The notes under the pieces were generated by a model, which saw only the letters and a program-made list of their open reading frames with translations, was not told where the DNA came from and did not search any database. Positions 23,396-27,625 of a DNA stretch of 27,625 bases are shown in pieces; position 1 is the first letter of the stretch; the number at the start of each line of letters is the position of its first letter. The stretch is from Chloroflexota bacterium (lineage in GTDB: Bacteria; Chloroflexota; Dehalococcoidia; UBA3495). The stretch covers positions 1-27,625 of the forward strand of contig JADFNR010000035.1 in the NCBI GenBank assembly GCA_022563275.1. The letters run 5' to 3'. Both the position numbers and the translations under genes were made by a program.

Positions 23396-24724
23396 CTAAT
23401 CGTCCTTACTAAGGGCAGGGGCTGGAACGTCCGCCTCGGCGGATTCATCACCCACCGGCATCAGATGGCTGCCCAGATTACGAATAGTCGAGTTGAACGC
23501 GGCTTGGCCCAGCGCGAATAAAGCCACCGCCAGGCCTCCGGCGGCAATGGCGGTGGGGGCGGAGAATACATTGGTTAAAGCGCTGGCCTGCATCCCGCCA
23601 AGGGGCATGATGCTCCAAGTCATCCCGTAGATCCCCATGACCCTTCCCCTCATCCGGTCCGGCACCATGATCTGGAGCGCGCTCTGGATCGAGATCATAT
23701 ACACCGAGTTAAAGATACCCATGAAGAACATCAAAGCCATGGCCAAGGAAAGCGAGCCCACGTACTGAGAAGTTAGGGCGAAGGCCGCCACCGCCAGACC
23801 GAACAACACCGCCCCGCCGATGATTGCCAGACCGCGGTGGGGCACGCTGCCCCGTGCGCCAATGTACAAGGTGTTCATCAGGGCGCCCGCACCGGACATC
23901 CCAAGCAGCAGGCCCTGGCCCTTGGCGCCCACTTCCAGTATGTCCACCGCGAATATGGGCATCAGCATGACGTAGGCCATGCCGAAGAAGCTGTTGAAGA
24001 AGGTCATGCCGATCAGGAAGGAGAAGATGGAATTGACCTTGACGAATCTCAGGCCCTCTTTGATGTCCTGGAGAGGATTGCCCAGCGCCCCTCTGGGAAT
24101 CGACGGAATCTTGAGGCGCAGCATCACCACCGCCAGCACCACGAACCCCATCCCCGATATGAAGAGAGCCGATTCGGTGTTGAAAACGTCGATAAGGACC
24201 CCGGCTATCGCCGGTGCGATGATCCGTGTGCCTTGCCAGATGACCGAGTTCATCGCCACCGCGCTCATCATCACGCTTCGGTCGATGAGGTGGGGATAGA
24301 GGGCCTGACGGGCCGGATTGTCGAACGCCTCCACCCCGCCGGCCAGAAAGGCTATCACCAAGACATGCCAGGGCTCGACCAAATCTAATAAAGTGAGCGT
24401 GGCCAGAACAAAGATCAGGCCGCCGGTGGTGAGTTGGGTGAACATGATCAGCCGGCGTTTGTCCAAGCGGTCCGCGAAAACGCCGCCGAATAGGTTGAAG
24501 AAAATGCCCGGAATGGCGTTGGCCGCGCCGACTAGGCCCAGAGACCAAGGAGAGCCGGTGATCTCATAGATCAACCAGCCCTGGCCCACCCGGAACATCT
24601 GGAATCCGCTGACCGACGCCAGCAGGCCCAGCCAATAGGCCCGGTAGGCCGGATAACGGAGGGCCGGAGGAAACTTGAAGAGGCCCTGCTTAAGCGGCGC
24701 GTTCGTTTTTGTAGGGTTTGGCAA
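23396..24724 (-). CDS. MFS transporter, MFS_3/EntS-like exporter
   Basis: A 442-residue inner-membrane protein with about 12 helices. ALRYPAYRAYWLGLLASVSG at the start, GLVGAANAIPGIFFNLFGGV and ADRLDKRRLIMFTQL in the loop after helix 2, and VPDRMRGRVMGIYGM in the second half are typical of the MFS_3 (EntS-like) branch. Characterised members export siderophores or drugs; the substrate here is unknown. The frame begins with TTG at 24724 without a clear ribosome-binding site, but the N-tail of about 20 residues before the first helix fits the family. It has its own promoter and ends about 80 nt from the hemA promoter, so read-through into the cobalamin operon is conceivable. Confidence 0.87.
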   Translation of the reverse strand: MPNPTKTNAPLKQGLFKFPPALRYPAYRAYWLGLLASVSGFQMFRVGQGWLIYEITGSPWSLGLVGAANAIPGIFFNLFGGVFADRLDKRRLIMFTQLTTGGLIFVLATLTLLDLVEPWHVLVIAFLAGGVEAFDNPARQALYPHLIDRSVMMSAVAMNSVIWQGTRIIAPAIAGVLIDVFNTESALFISGMGFVVLAVVMLRLKIPSIPRGALGNPLQDIKEGLRFVKVNSIFSFLIGMTFFNSFFGMAYVMLMPIFAVDILEVGAKGQGLLLGMSGAGALMNTLYIGARGSVPHRGLAIIGGAVLFGLAVAAFALTSQYVGSLSLAMALMFFMGIFNSVYMISIQSALQIMVPDRMRGRVMGIYGMTWSIMPLGGMQASALTNVFSAPTAIAAGGLAVALFALGQAAFNSTIRNLGSHLMPVGDESAEADVPAPALSKDD

Positions 24725-24802
24725 TTCGAAGGTTTAACCGTCCACGGCTTCGACGGACATGAAAGGGCCCGGAAATTGGGTGAGCGTTTAGTTACGGGCC
24801 AA

Positions 24803-24831
24803 ATAGTAACAGCGGTATGGCCGGGTGCCAA
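24803..24831 (-). promoter_or_regulatory. Promoter of the EntS-like MFS gene
   Basis: On the minus strand TTGGCA, 17 nt, then TACTAT. The predicted start is near 24796, giving a leader of about 70 nt. It lies immediately beyond the terminator of the upstream SWIM gene, which supports separate transcription. Confidence 0.55.
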
Positions 24832-24843
24832 CCATGCATAAAT

Positions 24844-24874
24844 AAAGGGCCTCCCTACTTTGAGGAGGCCCTTT
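24844..24874 (-). terminator. Intrinsic terminator after the SWIM gene
   Basis: AAAGGGCCTCC and GGAGGCCCTTT are perfect 11-bp arms around a 9-nt loop. On the minus strand the stem is followed by the T-rich ATTTATG directly after its own TTT, as in a Rho-independent terminator. It lies 80 nt after the SWIM gene stop and just before the MFS promoter. The A/T-flanked stem could work on both strands. Confidence 0.88.
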
Positions 24875-24953
24875 CTACAGACAATTTCCAGATACGGCCC
24901 ATTGACTGGACCGGAAGGTTCGTCCTTAAGTTTTTATCCGGTGGTCTAGCTGC

Positions 24954-25208
24954 CTAGTTGTTCTGTGCCGGCTCGGGTTGCTTGGTCAGCATCTCGTCCA
25001 GGATTCGCTGCAGGGCCATGGTGTGGCTGCAGATCTCTCTGGTGGCGAAGAAATGGCATCCGCAAAGCCAGGCGCCGTTTTCAAAACGGACATCGTATTC
25101 GTCGTGATTGCCTTTAAATGTGGCGGCGAAACTTGTGATATTCACGCGGTCTTTCTGCTCGGCGTACTGCTTGGCCTTTTGAATCTTGCCGATAATGCTG
25201 GAGTCCAT
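24954..25208 (-). CDS. Small SWIM zinc-finger protein
   Basis: An 84-residue soluble protein dominated by a SWIM zinc-finger. WLCGCHFFATREICSHTMAL gives the CxC...CxH pattern, preceded by strands FAATFKGNHDEYDVRFENG. SWIM fingers mediate DNA or protein contacts and often sit in larger helicases or MULE transposases; as an isolated domain the role is unknown. The ATG at 25208 is chosen because AGGAGG lies 5 nt upstream; a GTG two codons earlier overlaps that site. It is a monocistronic gene with a clear promoter and terminator, divergent from alaS, and therefore likely to be expressed as an independent small protein. Confidence 0.88.
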   Translation of the reverse strand: MDSSIIGKIQKAKQYAEQKDRVNITSFAATFKGNHDEYDVRFENGAWLCGCHFFATREICSHTMALQRILDEMLTKQPEPAQNN

Positions 25209-25273
25209 CAACACCTCCTACCTAACCGACAGTGGACACGTTCGGGGTCCGAAAATTCGCGTCCGTCCATTAA

Positions 25274-25302
25274 ATCTTACGGGTGTAAACGGTCCGGGTC
25301 AA
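25274..25302 (-). promoter_or_regulatory. Promoter of the SWIM gene
   Basis: On the minus strand TTGACC, 17 nt, then TAAGAT. The predicted start is near 25267, about 60 nt ahead of the ATG. Confidence 0.65.
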
Positions 25303-25382
25303 GCAAGATTATGGCAACCTGAATCCAATATTTTATGGCCCCGCCGCCATTCCAAGACCGGTCCGGGCGGCAGTCATAACCG

Positions 25383-25411
25383 TTGACTGCCTATGGCAGG
25401 TCAAATACAAT
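25383..25411 (+). promoter_or_regulatory. Promoter of alaS
   Basis: TTGACT, exactly 17 nt, then TACAAT. The predicted start is near 25418, leaving a leader of about 135 nt to the ATG at 25554. The -10 hexamer is identical to that of the tRNA-Asn promoter. Confidence 0.72.
25384..25403. promoter_or_regulatory. Inverted repeat within the alaS promoter (candidate operator)
   Basis: TGACTGCC (25384-25391) and GGCA-G-GTCA (25395-25403) are inverted arms with one extra G on the right and a TAT centre. It covers most of the -35 box and the spacer, so bound protein would block initiation. E. coli AlaRS represses its own gene at a palindrome near the alaS promoter; whether this site works the same way is untested. 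Confidence 0.45.
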
Positions 25412-25474
25412 TCAATTCAACCCCTCCGGTGAGCGAAATCCGTAACTTTGGCCACGCCATTTCGACGGCGCGGC

Positions 25475-25522
25475 GGTCCTGGTCCGGTTTGAATACCCCG
25501 TGAAAACCAACCGATCAGGACC
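25475..25522 (+). promoter_or_regulatory. Foldable leader of alaS
   Basis: GGTCCTG (25475-25481) pairs with CAGGACC (25516-25522), and nested inside GGTTT (25486-25490) pairs with AAACC (25504-25508). The stem ends about 20 nt before the ribosome-binding site AAAGGA. No T-run follows it and no T-box motif was recognised. Confidence 0.4.
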
Positions 25523-25553
25523 GAATAAAACCAGAAATACCGAAAGGAAACCG

Positions 25554-27625
25554 ATGAACGGCGACCAGATCAGAGATTCCTTCATAAAGTTTTTTGAGAG
25601 CAAGGGCCACCAGCATATGCCCTCGGCCTCATTGATACCGGCCGGCGACCCGACCCTGCTGTTCACCAGCGCCGGCATGGTGCCCTTCAAGCCCTTCTTC
25701 ATGGGCGAGCAGACGCCTCCCTCCAAGCGGCTCACCAGCAGCCAGAAGAGTTTCCGCACCACCGACATCGACGAGGTGGGCGACCACAAGCACCTGACCT
25801 TCTTCGAGATGCTGGGCAACTTCAGCATCGGCGACTACTTCAAGGACAAAGCCGTTGAGTACTGCTGGGAGTTGGTCACCGAGCTTTTCAAGCTGGACCC
25901 GGAACGGATCTACGTGACCATCCACCTGGATGACGAGGAGGCCTATGCCATCTGGCGGGACCAGATCGGCGTCCCAGTGGAACGCATCTACCGCTACGGC
26001 GACAAGGACAACTGGTGGGGCCCCGCCGGCAATGAAGGACCCACCGGCCCCTGCTCCGAGGTCCACTACGATGGCGGCTCAGAGAGGGGTTGCAGCGACG
26101 GCCGGATGATACCGCCGGAAACATTGACCGCCCAGGCCCGGAAGGAACTTGAAACCGGCGAACCGCTGCCCATCGACGGCTGCCACCCTAACTGCGACTG
26201 CGAACGGTTCGTGGAGCTGTGGAACCTGGTTTTCATGCAGTTCTACCAGGACCCGGCCGGCGTCCGGACGCCCCTTCCCGCTCCCAGCGTCGATACCGGC
26301 ATGGGCCTGGAACGGGCGGCGGTCATCCTCCAGGGCAAGAACGACATCTACGAGACCGACCTGTTCGTCCCCATCATCGACCGGGTCTGCAAACTGACGG
26401 GCAAGACTTACGGCTCGGATACGGGCACCGACTACTCCATGAGGGTGGTGGTAGAGCATGCCCGCGCCGCCGCCTTCTTGATCGGCGACGGCGTGGTGCC
26501 CGGGAACGAGGGCCGGGGCTACGTCCTGCGCCGGGTCATCCGCCGGGCCATCCGCTACGGACGCCAACTGGGGCTGGAAGGGCCTTTCTTGACCGAGGTG
26601 GTGGAAGCCGTCATCCCCCTCTTCAGCGCCGTCTACAAAGAGCTTTCAGAAAATCGTGAATTCATCCTCCGGGTGATAGTTCTTGAGGAGGAGCGGTTCG
26701 CCGAGGCCATCCAGACCGGTCTACCGCTTCTGGAAGACGGATTTATTCCATTGCATCAACGGCTCATCGGCTATGTTGACGAAAGCGGACTCAGCGCTGA
26801 CCGATTGGCGGTGTGTTTGGAGCGATCAACCGAAACCATACCTGATTGGGTGCTGGAGAAGATCAAGGGCTCGATCACCGGAAGGCTGCCGTCCGAAAAA
26901 GCGGAGCAGCGGGAGTTTGCCAAAACCCTATCCGATGTCGAGACCTTCGTTCTCTACGACACCTACGGCTTTCCTCCGGAACTGACCGCCGAGATCGCCA
27001 AGGAACACGGACTGGAAGTGGACATGGCGGGCTTCGAGCGGGAGATGGAAGCCCAGGCGGAGCAGTCCCGCTCCTCGGCCTCGTTCGCCGGCAGCATGGA
27101 TATGCAGAGCGCCTACGCGGACCTGGGCCTGGGCGCCAGCGAGTTCGTCGGCTACAACCTGATGGAACAGGAATCGACCATCGCCGCCATCCTGGTGCAG
27201 CCTTCGACAGGCTCAGGACCAACGGAATCAGTGGACCACGCCACCCAGGGCCAGCAGGTTGAGGTGGTGATCCGCCAGTCGCCCTTCTATGCCGAGGGCG
27301 GCGGTCAACTGGGCGACCGGGGCACCATCAGCGGCCCCAACGGCGTCGTCTCGGTGGAGGACACCCAGAGCCCGGTGGCGGGTCTGATCGTCCAGCGGGG
27401 AACCGTCCTTCAGGGCGACATATCCGTGGGCGACACGGTGACGGCCACGGTGGAAGCCGCGCGCCGCCTGGACTCGTCCCGGAACCACAGCGGCACCCAC
27501 ATCCTCCACGCCGCCCTGCGCTCGGTGCTGGGGGTCCACGTCCGGCAGGCCGGTTCCCTGGTGGCCCCGGAGCGGCTCCGGTTCGACTTCAGCCACGTGA
27601 GCGCCCTGACCCGTGACGAGCTTCT
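25554..27625 (+). CDS. alaS: Alanyl-tRNA synthetase (3' end beyond the window)
   Basis: The first 690 residues of a class II AlaRS, open to the window end; the remaining editing and C-Ala portion is cut off. Marks: FTSAGMVPFKPFFMGEQTPP, HLTFFEMLGNFSIGDYFK (motif 2), NCDCERFVELWNLVFMQF, SVDTGMGLERAA (motif 3), VLYDTYGFPPELTAEIA, SPFYAEGGGQLGDRG and the editing-site HxxxH (H645 and H649 in NHSGTHILH). Compared with E. coli AlaRS, residues about 395-457 hold an extra segment of about 50 residues before the LYDTYGF motif. Residues about 550-558 are encoded by an interspersed repeat copy. The ATG at 25554 follows AAAGGA at about 6 nt. Confidence 0.95.
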   Translation, partial: MNGDQIRDSFIKFFESKGHQHMPSASLIPAGDPTLLFTSAGMVPFKPFFMGEQTPPSKRLTSSQKSFRTTDIDEVGDHKHLTFFEMLGNFSIGDYFKDKAVEYCWELVTELFKLDPERIYVTIHLDDEEAYAIWRDQIGVPVERIYRYGDKDNWWGPAGNEGPTGPCSEVHYDGGSERGCSDGRMIPPETLTAQARKELETGEPLPIDGCHPNCDCERFVELWNLVFMQFYQDPAGVRTPLPAPSVDTGMGLERAAVILQGKNDIYETDLFVPIIDRVCKLTGKTYGSDTGTDYSMRVVVEHARAAAFLIGDGVVPGNEGRGYVLRRVIRRAIRYGRQLGLEGPFLTEVVEAVIPLFSAVYKELSENREFILRVIVLEEERFAEAIQTGLPLLEDGFIPLHQRLIGYVDESGLSADRLAVCLERSTETIPDWVLEKIKGSITGRLPSEKAEQREFAKTLSDVETFVLYDTYGFPPELTAEIAKEHGLEVDMAGFEREMEAQAEQSRSSASFAGSMDMQSAYADLGLGASEFVGYNLMEQESTIAAILVQPSTGSGPTESVDHATQGQQVEVVIRQSPFYAEGGGQLGDRGTISGPNGVVSVEDTQSPVAGLIVQRGTVLQGDISVGDTVTATVEAARRLDSSRNHSGTHILHAALRSVLGVHVRQAGSLVAPERLRFDFSHVSALTRDEL
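27201..27225 (-). repeat. Interspersed palindromic repeat, copy 2, inside alaS
   Basis: A 25-nt element whose minus strand begins CCGTTGGTCCTGAGCC and ends TGTCGAAGG, nearly identical to positions 2013-2038. It lies in frame in alaS and encodes part of QPSTGSGPTES, between FVGYNLMEQESTIAAIL and the QVEVVIRQSPFYAEGGG core. That place is a variable surface loop in other AlaRS. Confidence 0.75.

Larger units (their letters stand above)
25209..25553. other. Divergent control region between the SWIM gene and alaS
   Basis: A 345-nt spacer with no gene. It carries two back-to-back promoters (minus 25274-25302, plus 25383-25411), an inverted repeat inside the alaS promoter, a GCCGCC/GGCGGC inverted pair between the promoters near 25340-25372, and a foldable alaS leader. 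I found no T-box antiterminator consensus in the leader. Confidence 0.6.

Noticed and set aside
23205..23399. A 64-codon plus-strand frame upstream of hemA
   Set aside because: It crosses the hemA promoter and inverted repeat in antisense, has no ribosome-binding site, and shows no protein-like pattern.
25412..25553. T-box riboswitch in the alaS leader
   Set aside because: No specifier loop with an Ala codon or conserved antiterminator sequence could be recognised, and no intrinsic terminator precedes the gene.

Overview
The window is a GC-rich (roughly 60%), densely coded bacterial segment. It reads like a free-living Chloroflexota of the Dehalococcoidia/SAR202 type. That assignment is an inference from gene content: several MFS carriers beside small catabolic enzymes, a MetE-like zinc methyltransferase, a CHASE-GAF-PAS kinase, a cobalt-early cobalamin operon, and interspersed palindromic repeats. 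No single marker proves it. Start codons are often TTG or GTG, and the promoters that can be read by eye share a TACAAT-like -10 box.

Left part (1-10.5 kb). A tRNA-Asn with its own promoter is followed by a BenE-type transporter and yajQ, which are divergent. A patch of degenerate interspersed repeats follows yajQ. A minus-strand unit encodes a tandem alpha/beta-barrel protein, a metallo-beta-lactamase-fold hydrolase and a cupin. Next come an MFS carrier convergent with, and overlapping, an NAD-type formate dehydrogenase, then a divergently transcribed atypical SDR, a small unknown ORF, an MFS carrier and a MetE-like methyltransferase. This looks like accessory uptake and catabolism of small organic acids and one-carbon compounds.

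Middle (10.6-14.4 kb). A receiver-only response regulator sits 6 nt upstream of a 1117-residue membrane sensor kinase (CHASE, 2 GAF, PAS, HisKA, HATPase). There is no output-domain regulator in the window.

Tetrapyrrole block (14.6-23.4 kb). One minus-strand operon runs hemA - cbiC - cbiX - cbiD - cbiT - cobI - cobM - cbiG - cobJ, with mostly overlapping or nearly touching genes, behind a good promoter that carries an inverted repeat and a leader of about 225 nt. HemA commits glutamyl-tRNA to tetrapyrroles; the others take sirohydrochlorin through cobalt insertion, methylations, ring contraction and methyl migration to cobyrinate. cbiE and cbiJ/cobK are absent. CbiC carries Arg where the family's catalytic His is expected, and CbiX carries a four-cysteine insertion.

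Right part (23.4-27.6 kb). An EntS-like MFS exporter, a clear intrinsic terminator and a small SWIM zinc-finger protein lie on the minus strand. Divergent from these is alaS, cut by the window end. The alaS promoter contains an inverted repeat, its leader can fold, and its coding sequence contains an in-frame copy of the interspersed repeat also seen near 2.0 kb.

I see no CRISPR array, transposase, prophage or obvious defence system. The most interesting signals are the altered active sites (CbiC, SDR), the CbiX cysteine insert, the repeat inside alaS, and the regulatory inverted repeats at hemA and alaS.
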